A DNA stretch of 64,000 nucleotides from Branchiostoma floridae (Eukaryota > Chordata > Leptocardii > Amphioxiformes > Branchiostomatidae), in contig NC_049992.1 of the NCBI RefSeq assembly GCF_000003815.2, forward strand, positions 11,236,753-11,300,752, in the 5' to 3' direction. Positions 24,001 to 33,352 of this stretch are shown here, piece after piece. The number at the start of each line of letters is the position of its first letter. Position 1 is the stretch's first letter. Position numbers and translations under genes: made by a program. Below the pieces are notes generated by a model. That model saw only the letters and a program-made list of their open reading frames with translations. It had not been told where the DNA came from and ran no database searches.

Positions 24001-26266
24001 ATGAACATGAACCCAACCAGGAAGACATTCAGACCACATACAGCTTTGTACATGTAGAAATGTAGTTAAGTTAGATTTAAGTCTCAGCAAAACTTTAACA
24101 AAGCTCCTGTCTGATTCCAGATTCTGATGACTGGGCAAGGGTGCTACGCTTTTGCCAAGTTTTGGCAGTGTTGGTGTACCCTGGGAATCTAGCTCAAAGA
24201 GGCTTCGCGAAGAAGAGTTAACGTTACTGATCCCCTACCTCACGCCCGCCCGCAACTATACACTCGGTCCCCAACGAGCTGACCCCATTTATGCCGGCCG
24301 CCGACTATCGCTTGCTTCTCTGCGGGTGACCTGTCCCTTCTTTTTTCCACCGTGGGAGGGTACCATTACACCTGTTCTCCCATCAGTGCTGATGACGAGC
24401 CGCCTGGGCTTCTTCATCGCCTGCCCAAATCGTCACAGATTGGTCTCCCTCTCCTTCTCTGACAGTGTGCACCATGTGTCCCCTAGCAAAGTCATCTGTC
24501 AGTTTGTATTCGCCAGTGTTGATGATTTCACGTTCAACCTTCTAGTACTGCCCTCTGACTACTTCAGACAGTTTTTGCACCAGGCCGAGTAGAGGATGCG
24601 CTTTCCATCCCACAGCAACTTTTAGGACATGATTGGCAGATTCTGCATTGTTGTTTGTTCATTTTGTCTTTATTGGAAAGTCTTACGCAAGGTGGTGTTG
24701 AAGTTTGACTGAAGTAGGGGAACAACTTGTTCCTGGAAGTATGGACCAAAGTTCCCTGCATTTGCGAGCTCCTCTGCATGCCGAAGACGCTCCTCATAGA
24801 CTTGGTGGCTGCAGTGATGCCATTCTTTCTTTTCTTCTTCAAATTGAATCAATAACTGGTCGTCTTGTGACATCGCTCTTGCCAACTTTACGCTGCAGAT
24901 GTTCTGAACAGTTTATACGGATATGACGATGGCAGTAGAGCTGGTGACATCCCGACCATGCTCTTGCTATTGGCGTTCTAGGAGCTCTCTCGTTGTCGCT
25001 GCCCACCACTAGTACTGGCATAGATGGTGGGCTGTTTAACTTACTACGGATGCGGTCGAAGAATACGCGGCTGTAGTCTACGGTCTTGGACCCCCCATGG
25101 ACATACATTGGGCCAAAGAAAATGGGGTGCTCCCCAGTGTCTCTACGCACTACAGCCAAGTGTTTAAAGTTTGTTTATTAAAGAAATACAGAAAACAGGC
25201 TCCTATCACAATCCAAGTAGATTCATATATGTAATATTCATGCAAATATATAACAGCTTTTTGCACTGAAGTTCGGTAGATATCAGCTGTCTTGTGAAAG
25301 TTATCAGACCCTGCTAAACAAACATGTACTCTGCAATGAAAACGGACATGGTCGCCGGGTGGCGGCTGCTGTCTGGCCCGTCGTCTCAGGCATTTTCTGA
25401 CGGTTTCTTCATTCCAGGGCCATATGTAGATTATTCTTTGCCAAAGTATAGCGACCTGCCATGTTTACTCATCAAAACATACTGTAATTTAGTAGATTAT
25501 AGTTTTATACACTCCTTTGTGTGGTTTCCTATGGTTTCCGGTATTTAGGCTGACCGGTGTTGGTGTGATCACCTGTCACGGATGTACTGATGGTATCAGA
25601 TATTGTCCAATGTCTACCTTTTGGATACATAGCACTTCTTGACTAAATATTTACTTTACATTCAATGATCTGGCCTGTGTTAAATTTGAGCTCTAAATTT
25701 GTAAGTATGTGTGTGTCTTTGCTGTAAAAGGCCTTCAACACAACACATTATGATATGTAAAATATGTGCATATACTATAGTGCATATATGGACAAAAACT
25801 TGCTCTTTGGTTTTGAATTTGCAGTGAAGCAGTCACTTACAAAAATGCAAAACTAAAACAATCACGAATATTTCTGAATTTACAGTGTAATGGTTTACTG
25901 CAAGGGGAAGAATAAAAGGTGCACAAGACTGGCTTAGATTATCTTTTAAAAATGGGACAGGATGACACAGAAATCATTTAAGCAGCGAAAAGATAAATTA
26001 TTAAGCAGCAGAACTATTAACAGTAGGACTCAATGTTATTTAGAGTGATCATGGTATGGAACTATATAATGAGATTGAGAGCATGATGAAATATTTTGAA
26101 AGCATGGCAGCCAGCGCCCCCCTCCCACAGCCTTACCTGTATACATGGCCTGTTGTACACCGTAGCCAAGTGCAGCAGCGGCCGCCAGTAGCTTCATCCC
26201 CGTCCCCAGGCCCTTGGGGGCTTTCCCCATCCTGCCGGCCAGGTCTCCAAGCTTTTCCTTGCTCAT
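21050..26266 (-). CDS. PHB2: Prohibitin-2
   Basis: Ten exons join in phase to 297 aa (human PHB2 is 299): 26137-26266, 23826-23907, 23395-23474, 23096-23220, 22904-22963, 22544-22673, 22162-22265, 21607-21684, 21362-21438, 21050-21077. Prohibitin-2 pairs with PHB1 in ring-shaped inner mitochondrial membrane complexes that scaffold proteases and OPA1 and act as a mitophagy receptor. The N-terminus has the amphipathic/hydrophobic anchor ([20 protein letters not shown]). The SPFH domain follows ([46 protein letters not shown]), then [14 protein letters not shown], the conserved [20 protein letters not shown] and the coiled-coil [18 protein letters not shown]. The C-terminus ends SAEGLKMK. All introns are GT-AG except intron 7, which is AT-AC. 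Intron 1 (2.2 kb) hosts a dead MULE. Confidence 0.97.
21362..21438 (-). CDS. PHB2: Prohibitin-2 exon 9
   Basis: Acceptor TGTCTGCAG|ATT, donor AAGGC|GTAAGT. Encodes [20 protein letters not shown]. Confidence 0.95.
21607..21684 (-). CDS. PHB2: Prohibitin-2 exon 8
   Basis: A 78-bp exon encoding [20 protein letters not shown] and SIART. It begins at the AC of the AT-AC intron; donor ACA|GTAAGT. Confidence 0.94.
21685..22161 (-). other. PHB2: U12-type AT-AC intron of prohibitin-2 (477 bp)
   Basis: On the coding strand the intron starts ATATCCTTT, the canonical U12 AT-AC 5' splice site. It ends CTGTAC, with the branch-site match TTCTTGAC (consensus TCCTTRAC) whose A (21697) lies 12 nt before the 3' end, inside the narrow 10-16 nt U12 window. 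This splice gives [15 protein letters not shown] in frame, aligned without gap to vertebrate AAKM|LGEALSKNPGY. No GT-AG alternative does so: the nearest AG acceptor would drop Ile-Gly-Gln. Confidence 0.92.
21941..22174 (-). repeat. Tandem duplication of exon 7 end plus U12 donor
   Basis: Bases 21941-22050 repeat 22055-22174 with about 10-15% divergence. The duplicated unit includes the last codons of exon 7 (GCAAAGATG) and the full U12 donor, so a second ATATCCTTTCT sits at 22036-22026 within the intron. Confidence 0.9.
22162..22265 (-). CDS. PHB2: Prohibitin-2 exon 7, ending at a U12 donor
   Basis: Encodes the coiled-coil segment ending GEAQAAKM. The intron begins directly after the ATG codon with ATATCCTTT. 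Confidence 0.94.
22544..22673 (-). CDS. PHB2: Prohibitin-2 exon 6
   Basis: Acceptor TTACATAG|GTG, donor GTTG|GTACGT. Encodes the most conserved stretch, including [20 protein letters not shown]. Confidence 0.96.
22904..22963 (-). CDS. PHB2: Prohibitin-2 exon 5
   Basis: A 60-bp exon: [20 protein letters not shown]. Confidence 0.95.
23096..23220 (-). CDS. PHB2: Prohibitin-2 exon 4
   Basis: Acceptor TTTTCTACAG|AT, donor AATGAG|GTGAGG. Encodes [15 protein letters not shown] through LLPSIANE. Confidence 0.95.
23395..23474 (-). CDS. PHB2: Prohibitin-2 exon 3
   Basis: Acceptor TTTCCCCAG|A, donor AAGG|GTAAGC. Encodes [17 protein letters not shown] and SSPTGSK. Confidence 0.95.
23826..23907 (-). 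CDS. PHB2: Prohibitin-2 exon 2
   Basis: Acceptor GTTTACAG|TG, donor TTCAG|GTATGT. Encodes [15 protein letters not shown]...EGLHF, the start of the SPFH domain. Confidence 0.95.
24255..25160 (-). pseudogene. Decayed MULE-type transposase fragment in PHB2 intron 1
   Basis: Pieces of a MULE-family transposase lie in order but in shifting frames. From 25159: [35 protein letters not shown] and CHRHIRIN (the DDE region). Around 24885-24670: [20 protein letters not shown]. Around 24660-24550: [18 protein letters not shown] and [13 protein letters not shown], the hallmark segment after the DDE domain. Then [16 protein letters not shown] and a stop. Frameshifts and stops separate the blocks (the Trp expected before TNNN reads TGA), so it is dead. 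The N-terminal half is missing. Confidence 0.75.
25411..25545. repeat. Dispersed repeat, copy 2
   Basis: About 90% identical by eye to 6718-6845, with a small insertion (TAGTTTTA) near 25499. Confidence 0.8.
26137..26266 (-). CDS. PHB2: Prohibitin-2 exon 1
   Basis: ATG at 26264-26266 ([19 protein letters not shown]). Ends ATACAG|GTAAGG in phase 1. Carries the membrane-anchoring N-terminal helix. Confidence 0.95.
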
Positions 26267-27045
26267 ATTGGCTCAGATCCTACGGAAAGAGATGAGGATG
26301 TCATCACAAGTTGCTGTCCGTGATTTGCGAAGGTCACAGTGCACGAGATGATCATGGCAGAAGAATCGGACTTTTCTGATCTCTTTGTCCAAAACACCAC
26401 ATGTTCTATCACACAATAGGCAATCACAGATACATAGGACATCAAAAGTACATTTTGAGTGAAGTTATTCACGTTTATCACAAGAAAAGGACGAGAAAAT
26501 CTTACCTAATACTGCACGAAAATCTCCTAAGCCGTACCCACATGTGTTTCTACTGCGCAGAGGTTGTGCGCAGGGCAGCTACACTATCAAAGGGGGAATC
26601 AGTTTTATAGGGTGTTTATTTAAGTAAAGTAGAACAAACATTTGTCACTGTTCAATAAAATTACACATATAAGTCTTAAAATTTGTCTAAATTTCATTTT
26701 TTTAAACATCACAGTACTAGAACTAGTTGTATACGATAGCCGTTAATTTTTGTTGCTACCTACCGATAGTCAATAGACTATTCTGTTGGATAACTGAGAG
26801 CAGGACAACGATAGGTCAGCTGGATCGACGCGCGAATTGTGAATTTTCCTATTTGCTGGTGTAGATAACCTTGCCGTGCCGTGGTATGTTGTCAGAATGT
26901 TAATGTTTCAGTTCCTTGTACCAATAATTCTAAACTTGTTTTTTTAAGGTGAACGTAGAATTAGAACACAAAGGTGGGTAATACTAATACTATTAACGTT
27001 AGTACTATCATGTGGCCATGTGGGCTGGGTGAGCTGGAGATGGGG

Positions 27046-27600
27046 AGGGGTTAGCCGTGGAACACTCCTCCTTCGAGCTATACTAGCACCGGCCAGCCAT
27101 TTTTGTCATTATTAATGCGGTAAGTTGACCCGATGTGACCCCCAAGTNNNNNNNNNNNNNNNNNNNNNNNNNNNNNNNNNNNNNNNNNNNNNNNNNNNNN
27201 NNNNNNNNNNNNNNNNNNNNNNNNNNNNNNNNNNNNNNNNNNNNNNNACAGGAGACGAATCAGCTGCTCTCATTTTTTCAAAGTCGACTTGGGAGTCACA
27301 TCGGGTCAACTCCCCGCATTAATAATGACAAAAATGGCTGGCCGGTGGCTTTTATGAATGGAGCTTTGTTTTTCAAGCCCTTTCTTTTGTGGAATACCTG
27401 GGCGCTTCTGGAGTTGTTTTTTTCGCCCGTCAAGGCAGGTAAGTGCGTTGGGAATCTAGGGAGTTCAAGAATCCAGCCCGACGGGCAAGAATAAAGGCCC
27501 GGTGAACACAAGTTGGATCCTGTCTTCGGTGTGCCTCACGATTCCGTAGTGCTAGTATAGCTCGAAGGAGGAGTGTTCCACGGCTAGGGAGGGGTGTGGA
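27046..27600. repeat. Inverted repeat around an assembly gap
   Basis: The left arm (about 27046-27147) is inverted on the right in two blocks, 27287-27348 (GACTTGGGAGTCACATCGGG...) and 27548-27600 (GTGCTAGTATAGCTCGAAGG...). A roughly 200-bp insert (about 27349-27547) interrupts the right arm. The 100-N gap (27148-27247) sits in the loop, so this is the remnant of a DNA element or a mis-assembled palindrome. Confidence 0.75.
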
Positions 27601-28604
27601 TTGGCTGTTGTAGTGAGAAAGCTATGAACGGGTTTTGTATTTAAAAAAAACAACAACAAAAAAACAATTCATTTTCGATTTCAGTGGGAGAGGACGAGGT
27701 GGTCAGATTTTACAGTGATGGTTAAAGTTTTATGATAAGTAAATATTTCTTTCAAGCTGTATTTGTTTATAATTTCCTTTCAAGCTGCATTTGTTTTCTA
27801 TTAGAGGAAGAACTGAAGGCTGATATGACTGGATGTTCATATTTTCGCATGCGCCCTCCTAGCAATTTCCTACACGATAAACACACCACTTCTTGATGGT
27901 GAAGTATGCAAGTGATAATATTAAGTTGCCATTCTACCATATCCTGCCAGGTGACGCTAATGTTCTATCCTCCGGTCTTCAGGCCTTGAAGTGAACATCT
28001 TGACAAAGCTTAAAGGTGAGTGGCTTGAAAGTCGTCAGCGGTTCCCGGCCTGGTCCAATTCCTTTGTGTTGGAAACACGTGAACGCTTTCATAATGTCAA
28101 ATACCAACAGACATGAGCTTTTATACTTAAAGTACCGTTCCTGCTTAGCCTATTCAAGGGTGTTATCTCATACAACGTCCTTGGCCTAGTATATTGTGCC
28201 TTCACCACTGACCAGACCATCAATTCCATTGCTTCTACTTCGTCCTACTGTTCTATCTGTTTGGCAATGGCCTTGTGAAACTGCGGGCGGTTATGAAAAG
28301 GTTGCCACATTAAGCATTTCACCAAGATTCGTCAGTCATTTTCCTTGGTTATGTGTATCTTTGTAGTATTCTATCAGTATTGTAGTTCCATCTGTTAGCT
28401 TTTACCTTTATGTGTGTACCTTATCATGGTGTGAAAAGATGACGCAATTCAGCCAACAGGTCGCGAAATCATTGTGAAGTTGTGCCAAGGAGCTAATCTA
28501 TTTGGTTGTGCCATTCATTCATTCAAGTAACCGTTGATAACTATATACTCATATACGAATGTAGCACGCAAAAGTCAAAACATATGTGTCCGACTGTCTC
28601 TTTA

Positions 28605-29065
28605 GTTTGGACAGAAGGCACACATTCCTTTTGACACACGGCTTCCCACCTTGGAGTGTCCGTGTTTCGGGTCATGTCAACTTGTATTCCACGTGCATTG
28701 TTGCAGCTGTTATGTATTGCATATGCTGTCCAGAGCCTCACGTGCACCCTTACCTTTAATAGTTGGACAGAAGACACACATTCCTTTTTACACACGGCTT
28801 CCCACCTTGGAATGTCCGCGTTTCGGGTCATGTCTTGTATTCCACGTGCATTGTTGCAGCTGTTATGTATTGCATATGCTGTCCAGAGCCTCACGTGCAC
28901 CCTTACCTTTAATAGTTGGACAGAAGACACACATTCCTTTTTACACACGGCTTCCCACCTTGGAGTGTCCGTGTTTCGGGTCATGTCTTGTATTCCACGT
29001 GCATTTGTTGCAGTTGTTATGTATTACATATGCTGCCCGTGGCCTCACGTGCACCCTTACCTTCC
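28605..29065. repeat. Tandem repeat, unit 153-156 bp, three copies
   Basis: The block CACACGGCTTCCCACCTTGG recurs with spacings of 156 and 153 bp, each followed by GTTTCGGGTCATGTC and CCTCACGTGCACCCTTACC. Because 153 and 156 are multiples of three, frames stay open on both strands, giving open frames of 147-181 codons. None has an independent coding signal. Confidence 0.9.
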
Positions 29066-29942
29066 CACCCCTCGCGGCCGCGGGTCTCGCCTGCGGTGAT
29101 CAGCCCGCGGTAATTGCCTCATTACACGGTCGGCCGGAGAAGCCCTCTGGTGGGAAGCCGCGAGCTTCAGCCGTGGCATTCACGCTTTCATCTTAATGTA
29201 GTTAAGCCAAAGGTCACTTCTAATCAGCGAGCGATATTGTACGCCTTGAACACGATGTGCCTTGTGTGGAAATACATAAAGGAACTGTTGAACGAGGCAA
29301 ATTTATATATTTCTGGTTTAAGATAATGCAATGAAGTTTGATCGGCATGGCTTTCCTTCACCAATTTACAATAAAAGATGCGTATAAATGGTACCATGTG
29401 AGGGATGCAGCTGTAATTCCTTTAACGAGTCATATTGAGGAATTTTACACGTTCAGGCACAATGTCGTAAACGGGGGTGTGAAATTGCTGGAGTGCTCGT
29501 AATTACTGGCCATGCGTTTCAGGAAAAACAACGATAAAGTACATAAAGTGTAGGACTTTAGTGTACCATTCGCACGAGTAAATTAGAGATTGGTCGTTAT
29601 ATATTCTTGATGTTCATTTTAAAGTGCCTGTAACACTGGACAGGCTCAGCATGATGAAGAAAATAGCTCCCTAAGCTTGGTAAGCCTGTTAGGAAAGTCT
29701 TTAAAACATGCATTACCTTTCATCTGCTTGTGTGGTTATAGTTTCACCCCCTCCTAGAGACAGCGTACTATGCAACACCTTTACGACTGAAAGCAGTACT
29801 AATTTGTATTCATAGAACCATCCCTAAGTTACACTACAGGTATCCTACAGAGCCGTTCTAATGATTTCATTCCGTTTGTGTCGAGACTTCTATGATATCA
29901 GCTACTCTGTATCAGTGTATGTCTAAAACTAGTCGCCGTATA

Positions 29943-30765
29943 TTAGGCCATGTTGATTTGATTGTATGGATGACATCCGCGCTCGCATCAATTTTCGGCC
30001 ATTTCCACAAAAAAAAAGTTTTCGACCACACAGTAAATTGTGAAAATCAGCTGTAAATTGAGCACATATATACCGTACATTTTAAAAAAAGTATCAGAAA
30101 ACAGATAACTAATGCCATAGAATGCAAAAATAAATCCAACGTCAAAGAATAAGATGTGAAAGGACAGAAAGAAAAAAAAATCTATTGTTGGTAGGGGTGG
30201 GTACCAGTACAGAAATCACCTGACCTGATTATCTCTGAAAACTTGAGAATTGGCAATATTCAAAACAATGGTGATTGGTCAATTTTGCTACAAATGAATC
30301 TGTTTGGTTGATTATCCGACTCCCACTGGTGTTTTAAAATCCCACCTCCATGTAATCAAGGCTAACTGTCTCTGTATTTTTGACTGTAGAAACTTGGTAC
30401 AAACTCTATCGACTTCACTCTTGTTGTCTTCTTGGCCCGGTAAGACCCCAAGTGCATGCCAACATAGTGTGTCCATTTTCTAATTGGCGAAACCCGTTCC
30501 ACTGATTTTTTTCGGTCTTTTTTTTCGGGTCGGTCCAAGAAGAAAAAAAAAATGTTTTGCACCCGTAGGATGTACTGGTCCCAACATCTAACTGTTGATA
30601 TACCATACTTTGTGTTTTCAGTCCTATGTTCAACCTTCCTGACCACTTAGATTTCATGCTGAAGGCAACTTTTTTTTTGGCCAAACTTTTTTTTATTCGC
30701 TCGCTCGCATCAGTTTTGGAGTTCCCAGAGGATGTCAACCATATAATCAAATCAACATGGCCTTA
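29943..30765. mobile_element. Non-autonomous PIF/Harbinger-like element
   Basis: Terminal inverted repeats GGCCATGTTGATTTGATT (29946 on) and the matching inverted end at about 30730-30762 are flanked by TTA on both sides (29943-29945, 30763-30765). A 3-bp TTA duplication with GGCC-type ends fits PIF/Harbinger. It is about 817 bp; the minus-strand open frames inside carry no transposase motif. Confidence 0.7.
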
Positions 30766-33055
30766 GAGTAGAGTAGAGTTGTTTCAGCCCGGTAGGAGTG
30801 TCCACTCCAGTTTGGGCTGCTCTTCAATTAAGGATACTGAAATACTAGTAGTTGGTCTTAGGGGATGGTCCAGTGCCCTGAAGTCATAGACGACAAGATG
30901 TCCTTTTTATGTGTTCGTCAAATCTCGCTTTAAAGTTGTTCACAGTTGGTGCCATCACCGCTTCCTCGCGTATTTGTTCTCGACAGGGTTCTTTCCAATA
31001 TCATTTTCCAACCATGAATGCTGTGTAGTACTGCAGGTATCCTGACCACCTCTCAACTGAAATAAAGACATTGTAGGAGTAGCTATATGTTTTGATGGAA
31101 TGCACTCAGCTCTACATTCTCAACCATGGAAGGCTCGAAGGACGTAGCGGCTAGACTATTGGGAAATTTGACGCCAGCTTTGGCCATTCATTGTAATTGT
31201 CTACACGTTTGAGTGTAACCTCTGAGGTGGTTGGATGTCAGGCTCGGATGGTGTTTACGTTACTGAACCAGTTAACGGGTAACGGCAGGAGACTACAAAC
31301 CAACATTGTGTACCTGGTAAATTTAGACATAGGGTGTTGACTTGTCAGAAGTCTTGATATATCACAGTTATTAATTTTTCTAGAATCAAACTAGGGGGGT
31401 TATTGACTAGCATAATTGAAGGCAATCAGAAGTTGAGTCTCAAATATCCAACTACTGTAAAAAACGGAATTTTACACACTATTGTTCTGATAGCGTGGCA
31501 TATAAATGAATCAACAGCTTAGATACTTAGTGTTAAATTGCACTGACCCAGAACAAAGACATTTCACTTCTGACGGTCTGTTCTTATATATGGTCTTATC
31601 AGAGGAAGAAGATCAGACAACAGCCATGGACGAGGAAAGCATATTTTTATTTTCTATACGGATCAACGGCTATGATTGAATTATCCCCATAAAAATTGTA
31701 CAGGCAACGCAGACCAACGCCCTTTTGATGCAAAAGAAATAAATTTTCTTCCATCCATGCCACACTAAACACACAAATCCTGGCCTATTGTTGTCATTCT
31801 ACTCCGTTCGTTGCCAATGTTTACATACCATGCATACAGTGAACAGCAATGTTAACCAAAACGCTTACCACTTTGTGTTCCAGTCTTGCCTACCGTGATG
31901 TAGTACCATCTAAAAAGAATTTTGTTGTCGCTGCAGGCACCGCAGTTTCAAGTTAACGTTAGATGCAGTATGAATTAGCATTCTAAACATTAGAATTATT
32001 ACAATGTATTTTTGACAGATCTATAACGTTACCAACTACAAAATGTGATATGTTTTCACTGAAAAAAATGCTATTTTCATGATACCATAGAACGTAACAT
32101 ACTGAAAGACCGCTAGTAATTATCAAATAGCGCCACACTAGCAATGGTTGAAATAACATATCTTATTCAGGCGCGCATTTTTTATTAATTTTCACTGCCT
32201 TGGCAGGAAAGAAATTCCTGGATTTGTCCGTCAGTTAGTGGGTATCACGACATTTATTATTCACTGTAAGCAAACATCAATGACGTCATAAGAGAGCATT
32301 TCCATATGTTATGCTGGGAGGTGGTAATATAGAATACAAATCATCTACACCAGTTTACCTGCTAAATTTCAGAACGTATACGTATAATACGCGTACGAGC
32401 ATTTGCGAATATACGTATGATTCATAGCATAACATATAATTAATGATACTACAACCATTTTTGTACATCAAAGTCAGTATACCATAAACTGATAAAGACC
32501 TAATGCTCACTGAATCAAATATCGCAGTCTCTCACATTTGTTGAGTCTACATCCTAGCAGCAAAGAAATCATTTCTCAAATATATACATTGGAACTCTTC
32601 AACATCAATCAATAGAAATTCATATTTACAATGAAGTCACTTGGTATTTCTTAAAATGATTCCCAATATTTGTAACTGAACTACGGAGGGCAGCACTAGT
32701 AGAGCGGAACGGTTGTGTTTGTAATAAGTAAAGGTTATGTTGTAAGTAAAGGTCTGTAGAGGTACATGTGCAATTTATTCCATAGTATCTATCTAATTAT
32801 CCAAGTGTATTGGGTATTTTATTTTAGTTGCACAACGCAAACTATAGCCCTACTTTACCCTAGGAATATCTACTCTTTCGATTTCTCTGAATCTACACAT
32901 GGTTTGCGGATGGTTATAATTTATGACTGATGTTACATCATGGGGTCTAATCTATGAGATCAAAGTGCCACTAGGACTCGTACGTACATGAGGTTGATAC
33001 AAGTTTCATACACTGTATGAATAACGGTTAGTGTCAGTCAGTCAGGTCAGTCACC
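30766..33055. other. Intergenic region
   Basis: Nothing recognisable: no exon-like open frame with splice signals, no tandem repeat, no RNA gene. It should contain the 3' UTR of the minus-strand receptor gene that ends at 33056 or 33364. Confidence 0.55.
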
Positions 33056-33352
33056 CTATGTATAAGTGTCGCCATTGCTATCCTTAGTAAAGGTTCCCAT
33101 ATCCGTTGTGTCCTTCATAACATATTTCAGTTCACCATTGTCCAATAGAATTGTCCAAAGGTTGTCAAATCCAACGTCCTCCTTGCTCAGTTTTTTTTCA
33201 AGATCAGAGAAGGACGACCCCGCATTAGGCTTCCGTTCCGTCGATTGGTTCCCATAGCAAGTTGTCAATATTTCACGTAACATGGTGTCATTTGGACATT
33301 TTACGTCTGCTTCAACATTTGCAATCGCATGAAGTGTTTTGCCAGTGGTTCT
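33056..33352 (-). pseudogene. Out-of-frame remainder of the kinase C-lobe
   Basis: Directly downstream, in another frame and behind a TGA (33353-33355), an open stretch reads KTLHAIANVEADVKCPND, MLREILTTCY, STERKPNAGSSFSDLEKKLS and ends at TAG. This matches kinase helices alpha-G to alpha-I (CP..lL.eil..C....eRP.fsdLe.kL). It may be an exon with an unrecognised short intron, a pseudogenised tail, or a sequencing/assembly indel. No single-base change alone would join the two frames, because the TGA also intervenes. Confidence 0.6.

Noticed and set aside
28541..28984. Repeat-protein hypothesis for the minus-strand 147-codon frame
   Set aside because: Frames are equally open on the other strand because the repeat unit is a multiple of three; kept only as a finding about the repeat.
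30362..30750. 94- and 111-codon minus-strand frames
   Set aside because: Inside the Harbinger-like non-autonomous element; no domain, Lys-rich from poly-A/T tracts.
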